Part shown: in pieces, positions 1 through 8,702 of the stretch | Layout: each line of letters opens with the position of its first letter | Numbering within the stretch: position 1 is the stretch's first letter | Source of the DNA: an uncultured Acetatifactor sp. | GTDB taxonomy: Bacteria; Bacillota; Clostridia; Lachnospirales; Lachnospiraceae | Length of the DNA: 53,115 bases | Assembly: GCA_934436245.1 (NCBI GenBank) | Contig: CAKSAM010000016.1 | Location: 1-53,115 of the forward strand | Reading direction: 5' to 3' | Position numbers and translations under genes: made by a program | Notes under the pieces: model-generated | Databases searched by the model: none | What the model saw: only the letters and a program-made list of their open reading frames with translations | Told to the model about the DNA's origin: nothing

Positions 1-12
1 AGAGGAGGAAAC

Positions 13-1254
13 ATGAAAAAAAGAATCGTAGCAGTAGTACTGGCAACCGTACTGGGTGCTGTATGCATCACCGGATGTGGTAATACCCAGGCAGCCGTAG
101 AAAGCACTGTACAGGCAGGCAGTGAGGCGCAGACCACACAGGCAGCAGAGACAACCACAGCAGCTACCGAGAGCACCGAAGATGCAGATCAGGCAGCAGC
201 CGATAACGTAGCAGCACTGATCGACGCCATCTATGTACAGGAGAGAAATGATGACACAGACAAACAGTGTGCTGATGCAAAGGCAGCATGGGATGCACTG
301 ACCGACGCACAGAAGGAGCTGGTAGAGGGAGAAAATGCAGATCCCGATTACTTCGGCAAAGATACCGGCGATGCTTCCAAGGATGATCCCCGCAATCAGG
401 ATGAGATCGGTGAGAACGAGATTCTGGTAGTAAGCTTCGGTACTTCCTTTAACGACAGCCGTGTGGCTGATATCAAGGGTATTGAGGATGCGATTGCAGC
501 AGCCAATCCCGACTGGTCTGTAAGAAGAGCATTTACCGCACAGATCATCATCAACCATATACAGGCAAGAGATGACGAGCATATCGACAATGTAGAGCAG
601 GCGTTGGATCGTGCCGTAGCGAATGATGTTAAGAACCTGGTCGTACAGCCTACCCATCTGATGCATGGTGCAGAGTATGACGAGCTGATGGAAGCGGTAG
701 AAGCTTACAAGGATCAGTTTGCATCTGTAAAAGTGGCAGAACCCCTGTTAGGTGAAGTTGGAGCAGATGCTGCCATAGTAAACGATGACAAGAAGGCTGT
801 TGCGGAAGATCTGACCGCAGAGGCAGTTAAGACCGCAGGTTATGACAGCTTAGATGCTGCAAAGGAAGATGGCGTGGCATTCGTATTCATGGGTCACGGA
901 ACTTCCCATACCGCAAAGGTTTCTTACAGCCAGATGCAGACACAGATGAACGAACTGGGATATGAAAATGTATTCATCGGAACCGTAGAAGGTGAGCCGG
1001 AAGAGACCGCCTGTGAAGAAGTCATCAAGGCTGTTGCGGAAGCAGGTTACACCAAGGTGGTTCTTCGTCCCCTGATGGTAGTAGCAGGTGACCATGCCAA
1101 CAACGATATGGCAGGCGAGGATGAGGATTCCTGGTTAAGTCAGTTCAATGCTTCCGGTAAGTTCGACAGTGTGGATACGCAGATCGCAGGCCTGGGTGGG
1201 ATCAAAACTATCCAGGATCTGTATGTGGCACATACTGCTGCAGCAATGAAATAG
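13..1254 (+). CDS. cbiK: Sirohydrochlorin cobaltochelatase-like lipoprotein (CbiK family)
   Basis: Predicted to insert Co2+ (or another divalent metal) into sirohydrochlorin at the start of the anaerobic cobalamin pathway. The first 22 residues form a lipoprotein signal ending in the lipobox ITGC (Cys22). A Thr/Ala/Glu-rich linker follows, then a small helical segment (about 60-108, DALTDAQKELVE), and the CbiK fold starts at about 136 with ILVVSFGTSF. Candidate metal/catalytic histidines are His215 (QPTHLMHG) and His295 (FMGHGTSH), with a further conserved-looking VVAGDHANND near 361. The ATG has an excellent GGAGG six bases upstream. Family members are about 260-300 residues, so the extra length is the signal, linker and helical segment. 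Surface location is odd for a biosynthetic chelatase, although a periplasmic CbiK is known in Desulfovibrio. It may work with the adjacent transporter rather than, or as well as, with the cbi genes. Confidence 0.9.
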   Translation: MKKRIVAVVLATVLGAVCITGCGNTQAAVESTVQAGSEAQTTQAAETTTAATESTEDADQAAADNVAALIDAIYVQERNDDTDKQCADAKAAWDALTDAQKELVEGENADPDYFGKDTGDASKDDPRNQDEIGENEILVVSFGTSFNDSRVADIKGIEDAIAAANPDWSVRRAFTAQIIINHIQARDDEHIDNVEQALDRAVANDVKNLVVQPTHLMHGAEYDELMEAVEAYKDQFASVKVAEPLLGEVGADAAIVNDDKKAVAEDLTAEAVKTAGYDSLDAAKEDGVAFVFMGHGTSHTAKVSYSQMQTQMNELGYENVFIGTVEGEPEETACEEVIKAVAEAGYTKVVLRPLMVVAGDHANNDMAGEDEDSWLSQFNASGKFDSVDTQIAGLGGIKTIQDLYVAHTAAAMK

Positions 1255-1326
1255 TGTAACTTTTCTATGAGCAAAGACAGTCATAGAGTGTAACTGTTAT
1301 AAATAAAAAGGAATGTAGTATAAGTA

Positions 1327-2271
1327 ATGAAGGCAAAGATATTGATGAACAAAATCATAGTAACAGGCAGCCTGACGGCCTGTCTGTTACTGACCGGATG
1401 CGGAGCAGACGTTCAAAATGCAGCATCCACAGAACCGGCAGAGGCATCTGCGGTACAGGAAAGTACCGTAGGGCAGACAGAAAGCACGGAAGCAGGGGAA
1501 CCGGCAGGTACAGAAGCTGCACAGACTGAAGCACAGCTTCCGGATGGTGTCTACACCGCAGAATTTTCCACGGACAGCTCCATGTTCCATGTCAGTGAAG
1601 CCTGCGACGGTAAGGGAACCCTGACGGTAAAGGATGGTGAGATGACCATCCACATTTCCTTAGGTTCCAAGAAGATCCTGAACCTCTATCCGGGTCTGGC
1701 AGAGGATGCAGCCAAAGAAGGCGCAGCATTGCTGGAGCCTACTACGGATACCGTAACTTATAGTGACGGTATGACTGAAGAGGTTTACGGGTTTGATGTC
1801 CCGGTACCCGTAATCGGTGAAGAATTCGATCTGGCGCTGATCGGCACCAAGGGAAAATGGTATGATCATAAAGTCGTAGTATCCGATCCGGTGGCAGAGG
1901 GCAGTGGGGATACTGCAGGTGCTTTTGATCCGAACACCGTAGAGGACGGCAGCTATACCATCGAACTGACCATGGAGGGCGGAAGCGGCAGAGCCAGCAT
2001 CCAGTCGCCTGCGCAGATCACGGTAGCTGGTGGGGCAGTAACGGCCACTCTGGAATGGAGCAGCCCGAATTATGATTATATGCTGGTGAATGATGAAAAA
2101 TATCTGCCGGTGAATACAGAGGGCAATTCCGTATTTGAGGTTCCGGTGGAAGCACTGGACACACCGCTTACCATGATCGGTGATACTGTGGCAATGAGTA
2201 CACCGCATGAAGTGGAATATACCGTAACTTTCCATTCCGAGACACTGCAGAGTGCAGAGGGCGGCAAGTAA
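1327..2271 (+). CDS. Two-domain surface lipoprotein, NEAT/Shp-like, putative tetrapyrrole binding
   Basis: A 314-residue lipoprotein. The signal peptide ends in LLLTGC (Cys25), followed by a low-complexity Ala/Glu/Thr linker to about 70. Two beta-rich domains then follow at about 72-193 and 203-308. Both begin with a D-G-x-Y-T motif and contain a 'TVKDGEMT' or 'TVAGGAVT' type strand, so they are diverged tandem copies. The second has SPNYDYM followed by a KYLPV strand, the type of segment found in NEAT/Shp-like surface haem-binding domains (recalled from family knowledge, not searched). It lies between the lipoprotein chelatase and an iron/cobalamin-type ABC transporter, which suggests it captures a haem or corrinoid-like ligand. 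The ATG at 1327 has AAGGAA 11-13 bases upstream; an in-frame ATG at 1345 is an alternative. Binding specificity is not visible in the sequence. Confidence 0.7.
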   Translation: MKAKILMNKIIVTGSLTACLLLTGCGADVQNAASTEPAEASAVQESTVGQTESTEAGEPAGTEAAQTEAQLPDGVYTAEFSTDSSMFHVSEACDGKGTLTVKDGEMTIHISLGSKKILNLYPGLAEDAAKEGAALLEPTTDTVTYSDGMTEEVYGFDVPVPVIGEEFDLALIGTKGKWYDHKVVVSDPVAEGSGDTAGAFDPNTVEDGSYTIELTMEGGSGRASIQSPAQITVAGGAVTATLEWSSPNYDYMLVNDEKYLPVNTEGNSVFEVPVEALDTPLTMIGDTVAMSTPHEVEYTVTFHSETLQSAEGGK

Positions 2272-2282
2272 TACATATGTTG

Positions 2283-2346
2283 CCAGGGTCAAAAGGTCTA
2301 AGCCCACATGAGCTTGCTCATAGGTGGGTGAAAGACCTTAGGACCC
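2283..2346. repeat. Dispersed palindromic element, module A (copy 1)
   Basis: An imperfect 64-bp palindrome with arms GGGTC, AGGTCT, CCCAC, ATGAGC pairing with GCTCAT, GGTGGG, AGACCT, GGACCC around a GCTTGC cap. The same sequence occurs in reverse complement at about 33287-33350 with only a few differences. It separates two genes and sits just before the start of the binding-protein gene. Confidence 0.85.
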
Positions 2347-2360
2347 AAATATTGCAGGCG

Positions 2361-3569
2361 ATGAAAGGCATGAAAACTTTGAGGTCAGGAAGAAATAGAA
2401 GAAAATGGATCTATGTTCTGCTTCTCATGGGACTGCTGGGGCTAAGTGGCTGCAGCAGTCCTTCTTCTGCTTCTATAGAGACATCATCGGAGGTTACCCG
2501 GACAGCAGAGACTACGCAGGAAGAACAGACAAAATTAGTAAAGACAGGCAGCATGGAGCTGCAATATGCGGAAAATTTTACGGTGGATTATTATGAAGGC
2601 GGATACCAGATGCTGAACACTCTGCCGGATAATAAAAAATATCTTCTGGTGCCGGAGGGACAGAGTGTTCCCGGGGGTCTGGATGAAGACATCTGCATCC
2701 TGCAGGAGCCGCTTCAAAATATATATCTGGTAGCATCCGGGGTGATGGACATGTTTGCCTCTGTGGATGCGGTGGATCAGATCCATTTTTCCGGGCAGAA
2801 GCAGGAGAACTGGTACATTCAGAAAGCGCAGGATGCCATGGCGGCAGGGACTATGGTCTATGCCGGAAAATACAACAAACCGGATTATGAGCTTCTGGTG
2901 TCCGAAGGGTGTGATCTGGCTATTGAGAACCGGATGATCACCCATTCCCCGGAGGTAGTGGAAATGCTTCAAAGCTTTGAGATTCCGGTGATGATCGAAT
3001 ATTCCAGCTACGAACAGCATCCTTTGGGAAAAGTGGAATGGGTAAAATTTTTTGGAGCCCTGACTGGAAAAGAAGCGGAGGCGGAAGATGCCTTTGCGGA
3101 GCAGACAGAGATTCTGGAAAGAGTAAGCAGTGGGGAAAAAACAGGGAAGACCATAGCGTTTTTTTATGTCACTTCTAATGGCCTGATCCAGGTGCGACAG
3201 AGCACAGACTATATTCCGAAGCTGATCGGACTGGCAGGAGGAAGATATATTTTTGATGATCTGGAGAACAGCGGAAGTGGGCGTTCCACGCTGAATATGC
3301 AGGTCGAAGATTTTTATGCCGGCGCAAAGGATGCAGACATCCTGATCTACAACAGCTCGATTGACGGTGGCGTGACCACGGTGGATGAGCTGATCGGCAA
3401 GTGCAATATTTTAAAAGATTTCAAAGCGGTACAGGAAGGGCAGGTCTATTGCACCACCAATGATATGTACCAGCAGTCCATGGCAATCGGATATTTATTG
3501 CAGGATATGCATACGGTGTTGACGGACGATGATACCGTTAAGCTGCGTTATCTGTTTCTCTTACAGTAG
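2361..3569 (+). CDS. ABC transporter substrate-binding lipoprotein (BtuF/FecB type)
   Basis: Extracellular solute-binding protein for a cobalamin, siderophore or haem-type importer. After a basic start (RRK) it has a hydrophobic signal ending in LGLSGC, a clear lipobox, and then a typical two-lobed periplasmic-binding-protein-2 body. The C-terminal half includes SGRSTLNMQVEDFYAGAKDA and DILIYNSSIDGG, the 'helical backbone and last lobe' pattern of this family. The frame stays open back to 2277, but those codons lie in palindrome A, so the start is put at ATG 2361. ATG 2370 (AGG 11 bases upstream) is nearly as likely; both have weak ribosome sites. It is followed by the permease and ATPase genes, so the three form one transporter. 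The ligand is unknown; the neighbours favour a corrinoid or a tetrapyrrole. Confidence 0.85.
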   Translation: MKGMKTLRSGRNRRKWIYVLLLMGLLGLSGCSSPSSASIETSSEVTRTAETTQEEQTKLVKTGSMELQYAENFTVDYYEGGYQMLNTLPDNKKYLLVPEGQSVPGGLDEDICILQEPLQNIYLVASGVMDMFASVDAVDQIHFSGQKQENWYIQKAQDAMAAGTMVYAGKYNKPDYELLVSEGCDLAIENRMITHSPEVVEMLQSFEIPVMIEYSSYEQHPLGKVEWVKFFGALTGKEAEAEDAFAEQTEILERVSSGEKTGKTIAFFYVTSNGLIQVRQSTDYIPKLIGLAGGRYIFDDLENSGSGRSTLNMQVEDFYAGAKDADILIYNSSIDGGVTTVDELIGKCNILKDFKAVQEGQVYCTTNDMYQQSMAIGYLLQDMHTVLTDDDTVKLRYLFLLQ

Positions 3570-3647
3570 GATTGTGGGAGTGCGTAGCACGGAACAATCC
3601 GCAGGCATCAAAGCCGGGGGCTTTTGACCCCGACATCATACGATTAA
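3570..3647. repeat. Dispersed palindromic element, module B (copy 1)
   Basis: Directly after the binding-protein stop codon. One hairpin is GGATTGT...ACAATCC enclosing GTGCGTAGCAC; a second pairs CGGGGG with CCCCGA around CTTTTGA. The same module occurs in reverse complement at about 33155-33232. Modules A and B flank the binding-protein gene here but lie about 50 bp apart in the second copy. It may act as a hairpin that attenuates or stabilises the transporter mRNA. Confidence 0.85.
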
Positions 3648-3676
3648 CATACGAATAGGAAAAGAAGGAGAAAAAC

Positions 3677-4693
3677 ATGCAGCAGCGCAGGAAAATCAGA
3701 TATTTCATAGCGTTTGTCCTATTGACGGCAGGCATTTTGGGGCTGCTGCTTTGCAATATAGGGATCGGAACAGTGAAGATCCCACTGGCGGAAATCCTGA
3801 CCACAGGGAGAACACAGGAAGGCATGAATGCAAGGATCCTCTGGGAGATCCGTTTTCCCCGGACCCTGGCAGCGGGGATCCTTGGCGGAGCGCTGGCACT
3901 GGCTGGATATCTGCTGCAGACCTTTTTTCACAACCCCATAGCCGGACCTTTTGTGCTGGGAATTTCTTCCGGGGCGAAGATGGTGGTGGCACTGGTGATG
4001 GTATTTCTGTTTAGGAATACGGTCCGGGTCAGCTCCGGGCTGATGATCCTGGCGGCATTCTTAGGAGCCATGCTGTCCATGGGCTTCGTGCTTCTCATGG
4101 CGAGAAAGGTAGACAGTATGTCCATGCTGGTGGTCAGTGGTGTGATGATCGGTTACATCTGTTCCGCCATCACGGAACTGGTAGTGACCTTTGCGGAGGA
4201 TGCGGATATCGTGAACCTCCACAACTGGTCCAGAGGAAGCTTTTCCGGAATGACCTGGGATAATGTAAAAGTAATGAGCGTCGTGGTGGCGGTTACCTTT
4301 CTGCTGGTGATCCTGCTGGCAAAGCCTCTGGAAGCTTACCAGCTGGGCGAAACCTATGCACAGAATCTGGGAGTAAATATCCGTACGCTACGGATCCTGT
4401 TAGTGGTGCTGTCCAGTGTACTTTCGGCATGCATCGTGGCATTTGCAGGCCCCATCTCTTTTGTGGGGATCGCTGTGCCGCAGCTGATCCGGAAATTATT
4501 CGGCACTACAAAGCCGTTACTGATGATACCGGCATGTTTCCTGGGCGGCAGTGTATTCTGCCTGTTCTGTGATCTGCTGGCGAGAACCTGGATGGCACCC
4601 ACAGAACTTAGTATCAGCACAGTGACGGCAATCTTCGGAGCACCGGTGGTATTGTGGATCATGGTATCACGTAACAGACAGGAGCGCGGATAA
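3677..4693 (+). CDS. FecCD-family ABC transporter permease
   Basis: A 338-residue integral membrane protein with about nine to ten hydrophobic segments, the normal size for BtuC/FecC permeases. Recognisable family motifs are RFPRTLAAGILGGALALAG near residues 58-76, the NPIAGPFVLGISSGA loop near 85-100, and FAGPISFVGIAVPQLIRKL near 258-277, which contacts the ATPase. The ribosome site AAGGAG precedes the ATG by 7 bases. It ends three bases before the ATPase gene, so the two are translationally linked. It would form the transmembrane channel of the importer with the lipoprotein upstream. The transported substrate (cobalamin, haem, siderophore) cannot be told from the permease sequence alone. 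Confidence 0.92.
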   Translation: MQQRRKIRYFIAFVLLTAGILGLLLCNIGIGTVKIPLAEILTTGRTQEGMNARILWEIRFPRTLAAGILGGALALAGYLLQTFFHNPIAGPFVLGISSGAKMVVALVMVFLFRNTVRVSSGLMILAAFLGAMLSMGFVLLMARKVDSMSMLVVSGVMIGYICSAITELVVTFAEDADIVNLHNWSRGSFSGMTWDNVKVMSVVVAVTFLLVILLAKPLEAYQLGETYAQNLGVNIRTLRILLVVLSSVLSACIVAFAGPISFVGIAVPQLIRKLFGTTKPLLMIPACFLGGSVFCLFCDLLARTWMAPTELSISTVTAIFGAPVVLWIMVSRNRQERG

Positions 4694-4695
4694 CT

Positions 4696-5811
4696 ATGGA
4701 GACGCAGAAGCCTTATTCTTATTATATTACAACAGAAAAAATGAGTGTGGGCTATGACGGGAAGCCTCTGATCGAAGAGGTGGAGATCGCACTTCGAAAA
4801 GGGGAGATCCTGACATTGCTGGGTCCCAATGGCGCAGGAAAATCCACAATCCTAAAAAGCATTGCAGGGCAGCTGTCCCTGCTTGCAGGAACGGTGCGGC
4901 TGGACGGAGAAGATATGAAGTCTCTCACAGGGGCGGAGTTGTCCCGAAAAATGGCGGTAGTGATGACCAGACGCCTGAGGGGAGAACTGATGACCTGTGA
5001 GGATGTGGTGGCTACCGGAAGATACCCTTATACCGGACGTTTTGGTGTGTTGTCCAAACAAGACCACAAAGCAGTGGAAAACGCCATGGAGCTGGTACAG
5101 GTGGCGGAGATTAAGGAGCTTATGTTTGACCGGATCAGTGACGGGCAGAGACAGCGTGTGATGTTAGCCAGAGCCATCTGCCAGGAACCGGAAATACTGA
5201 TCCTGGATGAACCTACTTCTTATCTGGATGTGAGACACAAACTGGAATTTTTATCGATCCTGCAGAAGCTGTGCCGAGAGAGGAAGCTTACGGTGATTCT
5301 GTCCTTACATGAGCTGGAACTGGCAGAGAAGATATCCGATAGAATCCTGTGCGTGAACGGCAGTACGGTAGACAGAACAGGGACACCGGAGGAGGTCATG
5401 ACTGACGGGTATATTACCGAACTCTATGGCATCCGAATGGGAAACTATGATGAGGGTAGCAGCGATATGGAGCTGGCAGCACCGGAAGGAACACCACAGG
5501 TCTTCGTGATCGCCGGAGCCGGAAGCGGACGGACAGTTTACCGGAGATTGCAGAGAATGGGAATCCCTTTCGCTACGGGGATTCTATATGAAAATGATCT
5601 GGACTATCCTGTGGCAAAAGCACTTGCATCAAAGGTGATCGCAGAATCTCCCTTTGAGCCGGTGACACAGGAAAGACTACAGGCAGCGAAGGAACAGTTG
5701 GAAAAATGTGAACGTGTTATCTGCTGTCGGGAGAATTTCGGCAGCCTGGAGACTTTTCAGAGAGAACTTTTAGAGTACGCAGAACAACTGGGGAAGCAGA
5801 TAGAAAGATAG
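4696..5811 (+). CDS. ABC transporter ATP-binding protein with C-terminal extension
   Basis: Energises the upstream permease. The ATPase domain covers about residues 10-245: Walker A GPNGAGKST, Q-loop region, signature SDGQRQRV (this subfamily uses SDGxRQ in place of LSGGQ), Walker B EILILDEPTS and H-loop LSLHELEL. About 120 residues follow that are not part of a standard BtuD/FecE ATPase. They begin PQVFVIAGAGSGRTVYRRL and include NDLDYPVAKALASKVIAESPF, and look like a separate alpha/beta domain, perhaps regulatory. The ATG lies three bases after the permease stop. Total length is 371 residues, against about 250-265 for the core family. Confidence 0.9.
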   Translation: METQKPYSYYITTEKMSVGYDGKPLIEEVEIALRKGEILTLLGPNGAGKSTILKSIAGQLSLLAGTVRLDGEDMKSLTGAELSRKMAVVMTRRLRGELMTCEDVVATGRYPYTGRFGVLSKQDHKAVENAMELVQVAEIKELMFDRISDGQRQRVMLARAICQEPEILILDEPTSYLDVRHKLEFLSILQKLCRERKLTVILSLHELELAEKISDRILCVNGSTVDRTGTPEEVMTDGYITELYGIRMGNYDEGSSDMELAAPEGTPQVFVIAGAGSGRTVYRRLQRMGIPFATGILYENDLDYPVAKALASKVIAESPFEPVTQERLQAAKEQLEKCERVICCRENFGSLETFQRELLEYAEQLGKQIER

Positions 5812-5897
5812 AAAGCCCTTAGCAACAGAGCGGATGTTAGAAAACAGAGAAACGAAATTCCCGGGATGTCGGTGACATCTATGGGATGGAGAGAACG

Positions 5898-7466
5898 ATG
5901 GCAAAAGTAATCATGATACAGGGAACCATGTCCGGTGTGGGGAAAAGTCTGCTGGTGGCGGGACTCTGCCGGATCTTTTGGCAGGACGGTTACCGGGTGG
6001 CTCCTTTTAAATCACAGAATATGGCACTCAATTCCTATATTACGAAGGAAGGACTGGAAATGGGCAGGGCACAGGTCATGCAGGCGGAAGCAGCGGGAAT
6101 CGATCCGCTGGTGTGCATGAATCCTATTTTATTAAAACCAACCAGTCATACGGGATCACAGGTCATTGTAAATGGCGAAGTGTGGGGGAATCTGTCCGCC
6201 AGGGACTACTTTGCCCACAAGACGGAACTGATCCCGGAGATCAAGACCGCCTTTCACAGACTGGAGACCTATGCAGATATCATCGTCATCGAAGGTGCCG
6301 GAAGCCCGGCGGAGATCAATCTGAAACAGAACGACATCGTCAATATGGGAATGGCTGCCATGGTGGATGCACCGGTACTTCTGGTGGGAGATATTGACAG
6401 AGGCGGTGTGTTTGCCCAGCTGTTAGGAACGCTGATGCTGCTCACGGTAGAAGAACGGGAGAGGGTAAAGGGGCTGATCATCAACAAGTTCCGTGGAGAC
6501 AGCACGATCCTGGATCCCGGAATCCGGATGCTGGAAGAGCGTGGACAGGTGCCGGTGCTGGGAACCGTACCTTATATGGAACTGTCGCTGGAGGATGAGG
6601 ACAGTCTGACAGACCGGTTTGAGGCAAAACGTGTAGGACAGATTGATCTGGCGGTGATCCGCTATCCCCGTATTTCGAATTTTACAGATTTTGATGCGTT
6701 TGAACAGATGCCGGGGGTCAGCGTCCGGTATGTGACGAATGTAAGAGAGCTGGGAACGCCGGATCTGATCTTTCTGCCCGGCAGCAAAAATACCATGGGG
6801 GATTTGAAATGGATGCGGCAGAATGGCCTGGAAGCGGCGATAAAACGGGCAGTGGGAAAAGTTCCCATTTTCGGAATCTGCGGTGGATACCAGATGCTGG
6901 GTTGTGAGATCGCAGACCCGGACAGTGTGGAAGAAGGTGGACAGATCCGAGGGATGGAGCTGCTTCCGGTGCGGACAGTCTTGCAGAAGGAGAAACATCG
7001 CTGTCAGACCAATGGCAGATTAGAAGCGGTGGACGGTATTTTTTCCGGGCTTACGGGATGCGAGTTCACGGGGTATGAGATACATATGGGGCAGACGGTG
7101 TATTGCACCGGTGCGAAGGGCACCGTGTACAAGGCAGCTGGACCGGCAAACAGTGCAGAAAGCAATCGGAGCGCTTTCTGTGCAGACGATGCCACGGGAA
7201 ACACGGAAATTACACAAGCTGTTATCGCTGACTCCACCGGCAGAATCTACGGTTCCTATATCCACGGTCTGTTCGACAAAGGCGAGATTGTCGGACGTAT
7301 GATACGGACCCTGGCACAGGAAAAAGGAATCTCTCTGGAGGATGGAGCCTGGGAGGATTATAGCAGCATTAAAGAAAGACAGTACGATCAACTGGCGGAT
7401 ACTCTGCGGAAATATCTGCATATGGAGGACATCTATGGAATGCTCAGAGAAGCCCATATTTCATAA
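5898..7466 (+). CDS. cbiP: Cobyric acid synthase CbiP (CobQ)
   Basis: ATP- and glutamine-dependent amidation of the b, d, e and g carboxylates of adenosylcobyrinate a,c-diamide. The N-terminal dethiobiotin-synthetase-like domain has the P-loop GTMSGVGKS and the [13 protein letters not shown] motif. The C-terminal class I-like amidotransferase domain has the nucleophile in [10 protein letters not shown] and a late His in GSYIHGLFD. Length is about 522 residues, normal for CbiP. The frame opens at ATG 5886, but GGAGAG four bases before ATG 5898 and the fit of MAKVIMIQG to the family favour 5898. The gene overlaps cobT by 32 bases, which implies coupled translation. Confidence 0.95.
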   Translation: MAKVIMIQGTMSGVGKSLLVAGLCRIFWQDGYRVAPFKSQNMALNSYITKEGLEMGRAQVMQAEAAGIDPLVCMNPILLKPTSHTGSQVIVNGEVWGNLSARDYFAHKTELIPEIKTAFHRLETYADIIVIEGAGSPAEINLKQNDIVNMGMAAMVDAPVLLVGDIDRGGVFAQLLGTLMLLTVEERERVKGLIINKFRGDSTILDPGIRMLEERGQVPVLGTVPYMELSLEDEDSLTDRFEAKRVGQIDLAVIRYPRISNFTDFDAFEQMPGVSVRYVTNVRELGTPDLIFLPGSKNTMGDLKWMRQNGLEAAIKRAVGKVPIFGICGGYQMLGCEIADPDSVEEGGQIRGMELLPVRTVLQKEKHRCQTNGRLEAVDGIFSGLTGCEFTGYEIHMGQTVYCTGAKGTVYKAAGPANSAESNRSAFCADDATGNTEITQAVIADSTGRIYGSYIHGLFDKGEIVGRMIRTLAQEKGISLEDGAWEDYSSIKERQYDQLADTLRKYLHMEDIYGMLREAHIS

Positions 7467-8523
7467 CTATACCAGACAGGAACTTGCGCAGATCCGGATC
7501 ACGGCACCGGACGAGGCGTTAAGAAGCCATGTGAAAAAGCACTGGGATACATTGGCGAAGCCGCTGGACGGCATGGGCAGCTTTGAGACCATCACGGCAC
7601 AGATCGGAGCCATCGCAGGAACGGAGCAGATCGACCTTCGGAAAAAAGGTGTGCTGATCTTTTGCGCAGATAATGGAATCGTGGAGGAAGGTGTGAGCCA
7701 GACCGGACAGGAGGTCACACTGGCGGTGGCGAAGTCCATGGCACGAAAAGGTTCCTCTGTCTGCAGGATGGCAGAGAGTATCGGTGCAGAGACGATTCCT
7801 GTGGATATCGGGATGAATACTGAGGAAGCCATTTCCGGTGTTCTGGACCGCAAGGTACGTCCCGGTACCCGGAATTTCTTGAAGGAACCGGCCATGACCG
7901 AGGAAGAGACGGTACGGGCCATAGCTGCCGGAATGGAACTGGTGAGGGATTGTAAGGAGAAAGGCTATAGGATTTTGGCAGCCGGTGAGATGGGAATCGG
8001 CAACACGACCACCAGCAGTGCGGTGACGGCAGCACTGTTACAGTGTGCGTCAGAGGAAGTTACCGGCAGGGGGGCAGGATTGACGGATCAGGGTCTGCTG
8101 CGTAAGCAGCAGGTTGTCCGCACGGCACTGGAAACCTATGACCTGTGGAATGTGGATGCATTCACGGTATTACAGACAGTGGGCGGATTGGACATTGCAG
8201 GGCTGACCGGTATGTGCATCGGCGGAGCACTGTGGCATATGCCCATCGTGCTGGATGGAGTGATCAGCATGGCGGCGGCACTGGTGGCGGAGAGAATGTT
8301 CCCCGGTGTGCGGGAATATCTGATCCCTTCCCATCTGGGAAAGGAGCCGGCGGCGGTGAAGCTGGCGGATGCACTTCAGCTGTTCCCGGTGCTCCATGCG
8401 GGAATGGCACTGGGAGAGGGAACCGGAGCAGTCATGATGCTCACTCTGCTTGATATGGTGATGAGTATCTATGGACAGAGCGCTACCTTCTCAGAAATCG
8501 AAGTGGAACAATATAGCCGTTAA
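7435..8523 (+). CDS. cobT: Nicotinate-nucleotide:dimethylbenzimidazole phosphoribosyltransferase CobT
   Basis: Transfers phosphoribose from nicotinate mononucleotide to the lower-ligand base, giving alpha-ribazole phosphate. Landmarks are [10 protein letters not shown] near the N-terminus, [31 protein letters not shown] and the terminal [14 protein letters not shown] containing the catalytic Glu region. The start at ATG 7435 has GGAGG six bases upstream and gives 362 residues, the usual size. The frame is open upstream only because it overlaps cbiP. No benzimidazole synthesis genes (bza, bluB) are visible here, so the base must come from elsewhere or be scavenged. Confidence 0.95.
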   Translation: MECSEKPIFHNYTRQELAQIRITAPDEALRSHVKKHWDTLAKPLDGMGSFETITAQIGAIAGTEQIDLRKKGVLIFCADNGIVEEGVSQTGQEVTLAVAKSMARKGSSVCRMAESIGAETIPVDIGMNTEEAISGVLDRKVRPGTRNFLKEPAMTEEETVRAIAAGMELVRDCKEKGYRILAAGEMGIGNTTTSSAVTAALLQCASEEVTGRGAGLTDQGLLRKQQVVRTALETYDLWNVDAFTVLQTVGGLDIAGLTGMCIGGALWHMPIVLDGVISMAAALVAERMFPGVREYLIPSHLGKEPAAVKLADALQLFPVLHAGMALGEGTGAVMMLTLLDMVMSIYGQSATFSEIEVEQYSR

Positions 8524-8526
8524 CAG

Positions 8527-8679
8527 TTCAGCCATGAACATATCCGGGCACAAAAATCATGCTTGCATGATTTTGTGTGTGGATATGTTCATGAGATGAG
8601 CGTCGGTCTATGAGCAAGGGTAGTCACGAAGTGACGTAAAAGCGTGATAACGTGACCTTGCGAATGGTACTGGCTGAAC
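8527..8679. repeat. Nested palindromic intergenic element between cobT and cobU
   Basis: Outer inverted repeat TTCAGCCA (from 8527) and TGGCTGAA (to 8678). Inside lie a 59-bp near-perfect palindrome (8534-8592; arms ATGAACATATCC/GGATATGTTCAT and ATCATGC/GCATGAT with a GCTTGC cap) and a second hairpin (GCAAGG...TCACG with CGTGACCTTGC, about 8613-8661). It has no coding capacity and looks like a small non-autonomous mobile or structured RNA element inside the operon. Confidence 0.75.
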
Positions 8680-8702
8680 ATCGAGACGAATGGAGAAACA
8701 AC

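Noticed and set aside
1..12. Cobalamin riboswitch controlling the operon
   Set aside because: The window begins at the ribosome site of the first gene, so any leader is outside it. No B12-box-like core was recognised in the gaps at 1255-1326, 5812-5897 or 17735-17874.
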